From Prosopocoilus inquinatus (taxonomy: Eukaryota > Arthropoda > Insecta > Coleoptera > Lucanidae), in the NCBI GenBank assembly GCA_036172665.1, contig CM069872.1:38302101-38366100 (forward strand): a DNA stretch of 64,000 nt. The letters are read 5' to 3'. Below, in pieces: positions 47,851-57,533 of the stretch. Under the pieces are notes generated by a model that saw only the letters and a list, made by a program, of their open reading frames with translations, was not told where the DNA came from and did not search any database. Both the position numbers and the translations under genes were made by a program. Positions within the stretch are counted from its first letter, which is position 1, and the number at the start of each line of letters is the position of its first letter.

Positions 47851-50310
47851 TTAGATTTTGCATTGTTTTATTAAATCTTCGGTATCTAATTCTTTCAATA
47901 AATCTGATTCTATTGATATGCTTGCAAGATTGTTAAGTCGGTTTTGCCCCACAGTTGATCTTAAATAATTTTTGATTATTTTTAATTTCGAAAAAGAACG
48001 TTCTGCCGTAGCAACAGAAACCGGCATTGTTAATAAAATCCGAAGTATTATGGTCGTATTTGGAAATGAATCCGCTAAGCTGTTAGTTATGATAAAATTT
48101 AATGTGTTTTCTGGATATGTTGTAATTTTTTCATCAAAATTTTGTAGAAATTGTAATTCTCTAAGAAGTTCAACAGCAATTATATCTTGTTCATTTCGAG
48201 TTTTGTCACTTAATACATTTTCAACTTTTTGACGCAATTCTAATTGTTCGTTTTCAGTGTAACTTTTAAATTTATCAAGATTCCACAGAAAACTGAAGTT
48301 TTGGGAATAAGAAGACAGAATTTGAAATCTTTCATCAACTGATGTTATTATTACATCTAGAATATTAAAAAAAAAACAATCAACTTTGAACTTTAAAGTT
48401 TCGTTTTTAATTGGTTCATCGTCACACTCATAATCAAATTGTCTTTTTACTTCCCGTGCTTTTAGACCCCTTCGTGTTTTAAATTCGGTTCAACATCTAA
48501 ATTAAATGCTATTTCTTTAGCATCGGCTAATAGATCATTAAAACCTTTATCGGATCGATATGTTTTCAAAAATTTGTTCAAATTATTTAATTGAGTACAA
48601 CACTGAACAACATCGAAATTTGAGTTTTGCATTATTTTGCTGACAATATTAAGTTTACTTAAAATATTATACCATATAATAAGAATGCAAATGAACTCGA
48701 AATTTTGTAATTTTTTGGCCAACGATGTAGCCAGATTCTGTACATTATTATCAAAATTTCCGCTTTTTCGCTTATTTCAAACAGAGCATCGTAAACTTCT
48801 CCAAGTTGATACATTAAGTGTGTTATAGCACCAATCCATCGAGACCATCTAGTATCCGACAAAGGTTTTAAAGTTAAATTTGTTATATGAGATTTTAAAA
48901 CTGACCAGCGGTTAGTAGAAGCCGAAAAAAATACAAACAATTCTTGATTTAACGAAAAGAAATTTATGCTCATAGTATTTGATTTTGCGGCATCATTTAC
49001 GACTAGATTTAAACTGTGATTACAGCAGGGGACAAAAAATGCTCGAGGATTTACATCCAAAATTTTTCTTTGGAGACCGTTATGCTTACCACGCATATTT
49101 GCCCCATTATTATAACCCTGACCCCGTAAGTCATTGATATCTAAGCCATTTGTCACTAAGGCTGACAAAAGAAATTTTCTCAAGCCCTCGCTTTATGTAT
49201 CATCTATAGGGGAAAAAAAATAGGAAATGTTCTTCTGTACTAATTCCTGTGTTTTTAAATTAACAAATCTTATGCAAACTGAAATTTATTCTTGATGACT
49301 AGAGTCAGGAGTACAGTCTAATAATACTGAAAAATATTTCGCCTTTCTAGCTAATTGTAGAATCTTCGATTTGATATTTTCGCCCATCAAATTGATTATT
49401 TCATTTTGTATTTTACCCCGAGTTAATGATGCATATTTTTGTAGTCTTGTGTCTGACATCGCTTTGTGTGTTCTAGCATAGTTGAGTCAAATTTTGAAAT
49501 AATTTCTATGCATTTTAAAAAGTTACCGTTACTTTTTTCGAATAAATTGTTAGTACTGCCACGAAAAGCTAAATTGTGCTCACTTAAAAACTGAATCACA
49601 TAGAAAATTCTTTCGATGACAGCTTGCCAGTATTTAGTTTCCTTGTTTACTAGTTCTTGAGTTTGAAAATCGATTATTGATTTTTTTCTAAACGACTGGA
49701 AAAATCTAGCAATTTTAAAACATTTGCTTTTTTCATGAATATTTAAATGTTCACTTAAGTGTGTCCGGTCGTTGTAGCCAGTTTCATCACTAAGACGAAC
49801 AGATTTGAAATCTGAATCGTTAAAAATTTTGCAACAAAAACAGTAAACGGAATTTTTTGTTTCAGAATATAACAGCCAAAAACGTTCAACTTTCTCCGTG
49901 TTTGGTAAAATTCTAGAAAAATAACTATTGGAAAATTAACGCCCCGAACTATTTCTAGGATAAACGTCCTTTTTGTTTTGGTAATAACTAGGGCCACGTT
50001 CCACCAAATCTAGAACTTCATTTGGATGTAATACTTTTGGCCATTGAGCTGCATCATTAGAAAGTTCTGCCAGCTTTTCTATATTTTCGGTTCGTGTTCT
50101 TGTTATATTTGAAGAACTGGGTTCCTCGTTTTCAGCACAAGCTGAAGTTGATGGCATGTTTTCATTGGTTTCCGGAATATTAATTTCTTGTATACATGCT
50201 TGTGAAGGAAAAAATTGTGTAATTTTGACATTTTTCTCCAGTTCTTCCTCTCTTTTTCTTTTATTCATCAAATTTTGATATCCTGACAACTTTTTCTTTT
50301 TTTCTGCCAT
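47851..50310 (-). pseudogene. hAT transposase, ZMYM1-like, broken
   Basis: Read on the minus strand from ATG at 50310: a Lys-rich start (MAEKKKKLSGYQNLMNKRKR), an acidic/Ser-rich linker, HPNEVLDLVERGPSYYQN, a TTF-type zinc finger region (about 49750-49930), then GQGYNNGANMRGKHNGLQRK and FFVPCCNHSLNLVVNDAAK (RNase H-fold, DUF4371-like; about 48960-49120), DTRWSRW. The C-terminal hAT dimerisation block follows (SVATAERSFSKLKIIKNYLR, about 47960-48020). Stops and frameshifts near 49190, 49450, 48470 and 48240 split it into at least five pieces, so it is inactive. Domain order and motifs are those of ZMYM1-like hAT transposases. Confidence 0.88.
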
Positions 50311-50561
50311 TCGCTAAAAATACACACATAATTAACCACAATTGAAAATATTTTAACACAAAAATAGTAATTTTATTGTGTAAGAAAACATAAATCTTTA
50401 TGAACATATAAAATAGCGACATCTTACTATCGCTTTTTGACCTAACATTGCAGTAGGATAGACAAATTGAAGCGGGATTTGCTCCTAATGAGTCCCCCAT
50501 GCAAGGCGGCCATGCTTGCTGTCAAAGCATAATGAAAGATTTTAGAAAAATTTTGTGCAAA

Positions 50562-50675
50562 TCGTTTTTGATTGCAGTGAGAACCTCGAGCAGCCTCTGG
50601 ACAGCTGTTTCAGCCCTGCTTGGGTCTTCTTCAGCAGAAACGTAGCTCGACATTCCCACTGCAGACCAAAAACGA
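50562..50675 (-). ncRNA. hammerhead ribozyme, array copy a
   Basis: Core on the minus strand, 50634 down to 50600: CTGAAGA, stem II AGACC..GGGCT with one mismatch, GAAA, ACA-GC-TGT stem III, cleavage triplet GTC (cut after the C complementary to 50600). Stem I is TTTCTG/CAGAGG, then TCGAGC/GCTCGA, then the long outer helix ending TCGTTTTTG/CAAAAACGA. Confidence 0.85.
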
Positions 50676-50876
50676 CTTGCCCAATTTATTCGCAAATGCG
50701 ATGTAAGAATGATGAACATATAAAATAGCGACATCTTACTATCGCTTTTTGACCTAACATTGCAGTAGGATAGACAAATTGAAGCGGGATTTGCTCCTAA
50801 TGAGTCCCCCATGCAAGGCGGCCATGCTTGCTGTCAAAGCATAATGAAAGATTTTAGAAAATTTTTTTTGTGCAAA

Positions 50877-50990
50877 TCGTTTTTGATTGCAGTGAGAACC
50901 TCGAGCAGCCTCTGGACAGCTGTTTCAGCCCTGCTTGGGGCTTCTTCAGCAGAAACGTAGCTCGACATTCCCACTGCAGACCAAAAACGA
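50877..50990 (-). ncRNA. hammerhead ribozyme, array copy b
   Basis: As copy a but with a perfect 5-bp stem II AGCCC/GGGCT and a CAAGCA loop. Core 50949 down to 50915; cleavage after the base complementary to 50915, exactly 315 nt from that of copy a. Confidence 0.9.
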
Positions 50991-51101
50991 CTTGCCCAAT
51001 TTATTCGCATTGCGAATAAATTGGGCAAAAAGCGATAGTAAGATGTCGCTATTTTATATGTTCATCATTCTTACATCGTATTTGCGAATAAATTGGGCAA
51101 G

Positions 51102-51215
51102 TCGTTTTTGGTCTGCAGTGGAAATGTCGAGCTACGTTTCTGCTGAAGAAGCCCCAAGCAGGGCTGAAACAGCTGTCCAGAGGCTGCTCGAGGTTCTCAC
51201 TGCAATCAAAAACGA
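51102..51215 (+). ncRNA. hammerhead ribozyme, array copy c
   Basis: CTGAAGA 51143-51149, stem II AGCCC(CAAGCA)GGGCT, GAAA 51166-51169, ACA-GC-TGT, GTC 51175-51177 with cleavage predicted after 51177. Outer stem I CGTTTTTGGTCTGCAGTG pairs with CACTGCAATCAAAAACG. Confidence 0.9.
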
Positions 51216-51416
51216 TTTGCACAAAAAAATTTTTCTAAAATCTTTCATTATGCTTTGACAGCAAGCATGGCCGCCTTGCATGGGGGACTCATTAGGAGCA
51301 AATCCCGCTTCAATTTGTCTATCCTACTGCAATGTTAGGTCAAAAAGCGATAGTAAGATGTCGCTATTTTATATGTTCATCATTCTTACATCGCATTTGC
51401 GAATAAATTGGGCAAG

Positions 51417-51530
51417 TCGTTTTTGGTCTGCAGTGGGAATGTCGAGCTACGTTTCTGCTGAAGAAGCCCCAAGCAGGGCTGAAACAGCTGTCCAGAGGCT
51501 GCTCGAGGTTCTCACTGCAATCAAAAACGA
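51417..51530 (+). ncRNA. hammerhead ribozyme, array copy d
   Basis: Same sequence as copy c except one base in stem I. Core 51458-51492, cleavage predicted after 51492, 315 nt downstream of copy c, so transcription of the + strand would release a 315-nt monomer. Confidence 0.9.
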
Positions 51531-52162
51531 TTTGCACAAAAAAAAATTTTAATAAATCTTTATGTTATTAAGTGTTGCATCTAAAATTTAAAATAGTGAA
51601 CAAACGATAATTTTTAGAATCATTTAATATAAAATTCAAAATCGTAATGAAAAATATATAACTTCAAGATAAATGTGTTTTAGAATTTAATATTTATATA
51701 TAATATTTATATAATAAATTAATAATAATGCTTTATGCTTGATAATATTTCAACTTCAAATACAATGGGTTTTAAGTAATTTAAAAAATTTATTAATTAT
51801 AGCTCTACTTACCTTAGCCGTTTGACCAATACCTAAACAATTTGCACCACACGTCACTAGATAAATACACGACGCTACCCGAAGCAAATATTTATATGCT
51901 TCTTAGGATGCAAGTTCAAACACGAAAATAATTCAGTTTGATCTTGTAACATGATTCAGAATTTAATCCATCATCTAGTCCTGGCATATTTTAGAAAAGA
52001 ACTTCGTAATTATTCGGTTATTACGCTTTTAAATTTTGGAAATCAAACAGCGCCCTTCGGCGCCTCGGGCGCCTTGGCGCCGTCGTGCAACGCACGACTT
52101 TGCACTTATGTACGGCGCGGGTCTGAAGCCAGGACACAGAAAAGAAATGGCTATGCCTATAA

Positions 52163-52498
52163 TAGTACAGGTGCGGCCTTTGAAAACTGGTACACGTTGA
52201 CTTTGTTTCGGCGATGTAAACTGATCCTAAATTTCAAGTTTTTAAGCGTCATTCAAATCATTCAAAGGCCGAGTTAAGTGAGCGGTCAAATGGCACAGAA
52301 TCGTCGAGTCAACGGTCCGACTAAATCCTCAGACCAATCAGCAACTGAGAAAAGTGATCACGTGATTCGGTCTGACCACTTCGACCGTTCACTAACTCCT
52401 GCATGGATCTGTAAAATTTGACACATTACAAAACTAAAAATTTTGGATATTGATGCGAATTCTCAGTGTACCAGTTTTCAAGGGCCACAAGTGTACCA
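52163..52498. mobile_element. MITE-like inverted-repeat element upstream of gene 9
   Basis: TAGTACAGGTGCGGCCTTTG and GAAAACTGGTACAC at the left mirror GTGTACCAGTTTTC and AAGGGCCACAAGTGTACCA at the right. The interior has a second inverted repeat (GAGCGGTCAAATGG against CGACCGTTCAC). It begins 30 bp beyond the hAT target duplication; no clear target duplication of its own. Confidence 0.75.
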
Positions 52499-52622
52499 CC
52501 GCGATCAGAAGAATCTCACCACACTCAAAATAGTTGTTGATTGAAAGGTGCTTTAAAATAAACTTTTTCATTCCGAAATTATTTAATTTTTTTTTTCAAT
52601 TCAATTCTGATTTATATAATTT

Positions 52623-53906
52623 ATGTTGAAGATGCATCGAGTGACGACGGTTCTTTTATTGTATAACTGGCTTTGCGAAGCTTATGTTTATAATTCGTCC
52701 ATCCATGATATACTGATTGAACAGATATTTGGATATGGCCCATTTAATAAGTTAGAATCAACTGAAAACCCTTCGACGTCCATTGTTGATGAAAGTGATA
52801 GATGTACTTGCCCTGATGAGATTTCTGCTCTCGGTGCTCAAAACTGTGTCTGCGTGCCTTACCAAAATTGTGGTAAAACCCAGAAAACCGTAAATAGATA
52901 TGGAGGAGGCATTATAACAATAAAGTAAGCTTTTAATTATTTCAGTTGCATATATCATGAACATTTACTTGTAATATTTAGGATAGATGAAGACCAACCC
53001 TGTTCCCTTTATCTACATTGGTGCTGTAGCCTTGATAATATAACGCTCGAATCCACCCCACCTACCGTTCATAAACCAGTTGGCTGTGGATGGAGAAATC
53101 CAGATGGGGTTGGTGTTAAACTAATTGGTAACTCTGACGTGGCACAATTTGGAGAATTTCCATGGATGGTCGCGTTACTCTCGTACACAGAAGACTCTGC
53201 GCCCTCATACATTTGCGGAGGTGCCCTTATTCATCCCCAGGCTGTCATAACTGCTGCGCATTGTGTTTCTAATAAGACAAAATATTTAATTAGGGCCGGA
53301 GAATGGGACTCGCGGAACAAGCAGGAACTATACCCTTCACAAGATCGCAAAGTAGAATCCGTCGCTATTCATCCTCATTTTTCCGAATGGGTTTTATCAA
53401 ACGATGTCGCCTTCCTCTTGTTGGAGTCTCCGGTGGATATGGTCAATCCGAACGTGGGCCTTGCCTGTTTGCCCCAACAAGGGGAAAGGTTTGCGGGTGG
53501 TACAGAGTGTTTCGCCACTGGTTGGGGGAAAGACAAGTTCGGCCAAGAAGAGCAATATAAAAGCGTCCTTAAAAAAATTAAGTTACCTATCGTGGAAAGA
53601 AGTGCTTGTCAAAGAAAACTGAGGAGAACGCGACTAGGGAAATATTTCGATTTACATATGAGCTTTCTCTGTGCCGAGGGAGAACCGGGAAAAGATACAT
53701 GCCAGGGTGATGGTGGAAGTCCGCTGGTATGCCCTATTCCCGGAAATACAAATCGATATCAACAGGCAGGAATTGTATCCGGGGGGATTGAGTGTGGGAA
53801 AGCTGAAGTTCCTGGCACGTACGCGGACGTTGCACTTGTCCGGGATTGGATAGATCGACAGGCTATTTATAATAACTTAGATACTTCTACTTACACTTTT
53901 CATTAA
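52623..53906 (+). CDS. cSPH gene 9: most diverged member of the extra-Cys subgroup
   Basis: Exons 52623-52924 and 52982-53906 (57-nt intron) encode 408 aa from ATG 52623 (MLKMHRV; a second ATG at 52632). The split codon is Lys (ITIK) rather than Arg. LIEQIFG at 31-37; extra CTCPDEISALGAQN (Cys 61, 63) before clip Cys 75, 77, 83, 108, 115, 116. His194 and Asp242 kept, Gly345 replaces Ser. Unusual: the conserved SWG.GCG near the C-terminus reads SGGIECG, CAGGE is CAEGE, and the protein ends TYTFH instead of TYTY. The frame is intact, so it may be evolving under relaxed constraint or to a new partner. AATAAATT lies at about 53917. Confidence 0.9.
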
Positions 53907-56326
53907 TTATCAGTGTTAATAAATTATAAATAAGTTTAAAAATTATTGCAATTTTTATGTTAATCGTAGCAATCGATACGACATAACTTTAAGATCTGGA
54001 ATAAATAAATCATTAATTAATAACGCGTGTCATCTTTTTCCTTTCCTTGTTTTAATTAATAATTGTGTAGAGCAGCGATTCCCAACATTCCTTTTAACAA
54101 CGACCTCTTCTTCATCGACTTCCTTCCTCCCCCATTTGAAGCTTAATTATTACTGTAGCTCTAGAAACGATATTACAGAAATAATGTTAAAATAATATTT
54201 ATTCGCATTTAGAAATTAGTTTTCAATTCAATTACAGTTAAAAACAAAATGCTTCAACTTGGACAAAAAATTTCAATTACAAACACATTCTCATGTTCAT
54301 CTTGACATAATTTTAGAAGACCACGATGATCAACAGTTTTTCTAATTCTGTATTCCTTGTTCTGACATTAACAAACTACCTCTTGTTTTATCTCATCGTT
54401 ACTACTTTCAGTTCAGGTTGGTTAAAACATTTTCTGATTCCTACAAATGAGCGCGTCATGTTGAGCTCTTGTAAACGCCATCTATTATCCCAAAGTAGAA
54501 ACCAATTTCATCGAATATACATATTAATAATAAGGTTTTGTCTTTATAATCTATATCTAAGTATAAACCTGTTTTAAATTGAATTGAAAATGTTAGATTT
54601 ACGCACATAAGAGTAAGGTTAATGGTTTGTTAAGGTACCGCCAACTTTCTATCTCTCATTCTCTTCTGTCTCTATTAATTTGAGGTTAAATCGCGGTTAC
54701 ATTCATCGCGGACTCTCTAAAATAATAACTAGAACTTCTTATGTGTTTATCTTTTTTCTCCCTTTGCGCCATATAGAGTTCTTTTTTCAGTTTGGGGTAT
54801 GAAAAACGTAGAATGGAATGGCGGAACCTTAAGTAAGGGTCAAGGTAAGAGTCACGCAGAGCGCCATCTGTTGTCCAAGAGAAAACAAAATTGATCGAAT
54901 TTTCTGTAGCAGCATTTCATCCGCCTGGTGATGTGAAATCTTGTCTTCTAATTTTATAATAATTGAAATTTAAAAAATAAAATTGAAAATCAAAAATAAT
55001 CAAAATGTGATAGGATTATTTCCAGCTCTATCTCTTGCCCAAAAGTAAAAGCTCTTCTTTCATTCTTCGGCCAGCTGAACTGATATGGCCAATCCAATTC
55101 GACCAGTAAAGCAAGCCATGGAGTGTCTCCACTAGCTCCCTCTAACATTCATTAATAAGGTGGTACCATGTAGTGGTACAGTAACTATTCAAAGCGCCAT
55201 CTCTTGACCAAATAGGAGAACAATTTTAATCGAATTTTAAGAAATATTTTATGACTGACGTTATTTGCTCTCTAACTTTATTTAAAAAATAGTATTTTTT
55301 TAATTAAATAGAATAATAGAAAATAACTTCTTTGATAGATTTACTACAAGACTGCCCTTGGGTACCCTTGGTTTGGTGAAGGGTATTTATCATCTTTTTC
55401 ATTAATTTTATTTGATTTTTTCACGTAAATTTTTTGTTATTATTACGTAGTTTTCTTTTTAATTGTCTTTCGCATTGTTTCGTTAATTTTAACGGAATTT
55501 TGCAGCCAATGATTGCTCTATTTATTGAAAGAATTGACATTCATCCATGGACTTCATCTGACTTATAGAGAAACAATTATTTTATGGCGCCTTTGAACAT
55601 TTTAAATAGTTCAATTTTTCAAACTTACAGAAAAAAGTCACATTATATCGTAGTCCCATTTTAAATTAGCTTTCATACCCTAGTGCTTGCCGATCTGGGG
55701 CAATAACAAGATTTATAATAAGGCAAGGCTTTAAGGATTCAAGTAAGCTTTCTGATATTTACTATAATTACAATTGCCTTGCCATAAATAACGTTTTAAA
55801 ATGGAAAAAGCTATAAATTTGCAAAGATCTAGGGTTTTGTTTAACAATTCGTTTTGTATGTAAATATTCCAGTCACAGTTTAGTCCGTACATAAACGGTA
55901 TAATTTATCGATAAACTTTGTGAGATACTCAAATTCTTTTCGTAAAAAATTATCATAAATCTGCACTTAAAAGTCATTAATTAGTTCTCTTAATGTTCAG
56001 GATGAGCAAAACTCATTATAGGCATTTATTTAAAATTTTTAATTCGGCTTGATATGACTTTTATCTCACAGAATTTCCGAACTTCTCTTCCTCGAACGTC
56101 TTGCAATCAAAAAGCCTATCCCTACTTCCCAGGCAGAGCCGATAACAAATTCTTCACGCGGATGTTTAGTGTTTACAATTCGGTTTATCAGCGACGTTTT
56201 GTGCTTGTATATTTTGCCTCCAGTTTCTTTAAAATTAGATGTCACGCAAGATACAACACATAGTACAGATAAAATAGTTAAAGACCTGCACGTTATTTCA
56301 AAAACATTTTGAAGAAACGAGTCCTA
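53907..56326. other. intergenic between genes 9 and 10
   Basis: No gene. Three diverged repeats of AACGCCATCTATTATCC / AGCGCCATCTGTTGTCC / AGCGCCATCTCTTGACC, each followed by a TCGAAT-containing stretch, lie at about 54475, 54860 and 55193. Confidence 0.45.
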
Positions 56327-57533
56327 ATGTATAGCTTTAATTTCGTCCTCCTGTTGTTATTACTGGAATCATTTCCCGGCACTGAACAGCAAAAAAGCTT
56401 TGAAGACGCACTCCGGGAGCTTTTTCCGTACACTACAACCGAGGAACCTTTTATTGGTCTTTGTAAGTGCGTACCATATTATCTATGTAGTGAAAACAAC
56501 ACCATAATCGCTGGGGACCGAGGCAGTTTAAACTTAAGGTAAGCGCGTCGTTTTTAGCCTTTTCGCATTAAAATAATATCCAAAATGTAGATTGAACGGA
56601 ACGGAAAGTTCTTGCACTGATTATATGGACTGGTGTTGTCGTCGAGAGAACATACAAACAAGAGCTATTACACCAAACGATACAAAAAAAGAAGGTTGTG
56701 GATGGAGAAACAAAGACGGAGTGGGCTTTCGACTAGTCGGAAATGACCACAAAGAAACTAATTTTGGAGAAATTCCCTGGATGGTCGCCATCTTAGAACA
56801 CGATCAGATTGGAGATATGTCAGAACCATTAACCAGATATCGATGTGGTGGTTCACTCATTCACCCCAAAGCGGTTATAACATCGGCACATTGCGTTAGT
56901 GACCAGACAAAATACTACGTCAGAGTGGGCGAATGGGATTCGCAAACGACAAAGGAGATATACCCTTCGCAAGATCGTGATGTGGTTTCCATTATTATTC
57001 ATCCAAATTACGTTTCCAATGTGCTCTTCAACGACATTGCCTTCCTTGTTCTGAATACTTCGATTGATATGTCCTTTCCTAACGTGGGGCTTTCATGTTT
57101 ACCTTTGCATGGAATTATAGTACCAAGTAACACCCAGTGCTTTGCGACTGGTTGGGGGAAAGATAGTTTTGGTAAAAAAGGAATGTACCAGGTGATTTTG
57201 AAGAAAGTGGACTTGCCCATAGTCGAAAGAACAACGTGCGAAAGAAATCTGAAGCAGACGAGGTTGGGAAAATACTTTGAATTGCATGAGAGTTTCATTT
57301 GCGCGGGAGGAGAAGAAGGCAAGGATACTTGTACTGGGGATGGTGGTAGCCCTTTGATGTGCCCTATTCCAGGACTAAAAGATCGATACCTACAGGTTGG
57401 AATTGTAGCTTGGGGAATTGGTTGTGGAGGCAAAAATGTTCCTGGCGTTTACACAGACGTTGCGATATTTCGAAACTGGATAGACGAACAAATGTTTCGC
57501 TTTAATTTAGACACCAAAACCTATGAGTTTTAA
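56327..57533 (+). CDS. cSPH gene 10: last member of the array
   Basis: Exons 56327-56538 and 56591-57533 (52-nt intron, the shortest) encode 384 aa. The start is the first in-frame ATG (MYSFNFVLLLLLL), giving a strong signal peptide (about 1-19). LRELFPY at 29-35 corresponds to the IFG motif. Clip Cys 46, 48, 54, 79, 86, 87, without the extra Cys pair; the IDIR before the intron is LNLR. Protease-like domain from about 114: His171 (TSAHC), Asp219 (LFNDIAF), Gly322 for Ser (GDGGSPL). VEWDSQ-type GEWDSQTTKE is shared with gene 9. It is separated from gene 9 by 2.4 kb; overall nearest gene 5 in layout. Confidence 0.92.

Larger units (their letters stand above)
50403..51551. mobile_element. retrozyme-like array: four hammerhead units of about 315 bp in head-to-head pairs
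   Basis: Two copies on the minus strand (50403-51009) face two on the plus strand (51011-51551) around the palindrome TTATTCGCA-T-TGCGAATAA. Period is 312-315 bp. Each unit contains CCGCTTCAATTTGTC, AATGTTAGGTC, AAAAAGCGATAGTAAGATG and a complete type I hammerhead. The array is bounded by a 13-bp direct repeat ATAAATCTTTATG (50390-50402, 51552-51564), possibly the target duplication. Animal retrozymes are described as short tandem hammerhead repeats with roughly such flanks, spread as circular RNAs copied by a borrowed reverse transcriptase; that mode is inferred here. Frames of 64-107 codons across the units arise because 315 is a multiple of three. Confidence 0.85.
47448..52125 (-). mobile_element. 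degenerate hAT transposon (ZMYM1-like), 4.7 kb including a nested insertion
   Basis: The termini are CAGGCCCGCGCC and, inverted, CAGACCCGCGCC (one mismatch in 12), flanked by a perfect 8-bp target duplication AAGCCAGG (47440-47447 and 52126-52133), the length hAT elements make. Both subterminal regions carry repeated GGCGCC. The transposase gene runs on the minus strand and is broken. A 1.15 kb retrozyme-like array is inserted between the 5' terminus and the transposase start. Confidence 0.93.

Noticed and set aside
50261..51552. A family of similar open frames (about 64-107 codons) starting MGDSLGANP or ending FLKSFIML
   Set aside because: They overlay the 315-bp hammerhead units on both strands and stay open only because the unit length is a multiple of three; the conserved feature is RNA pairing, not a protein.
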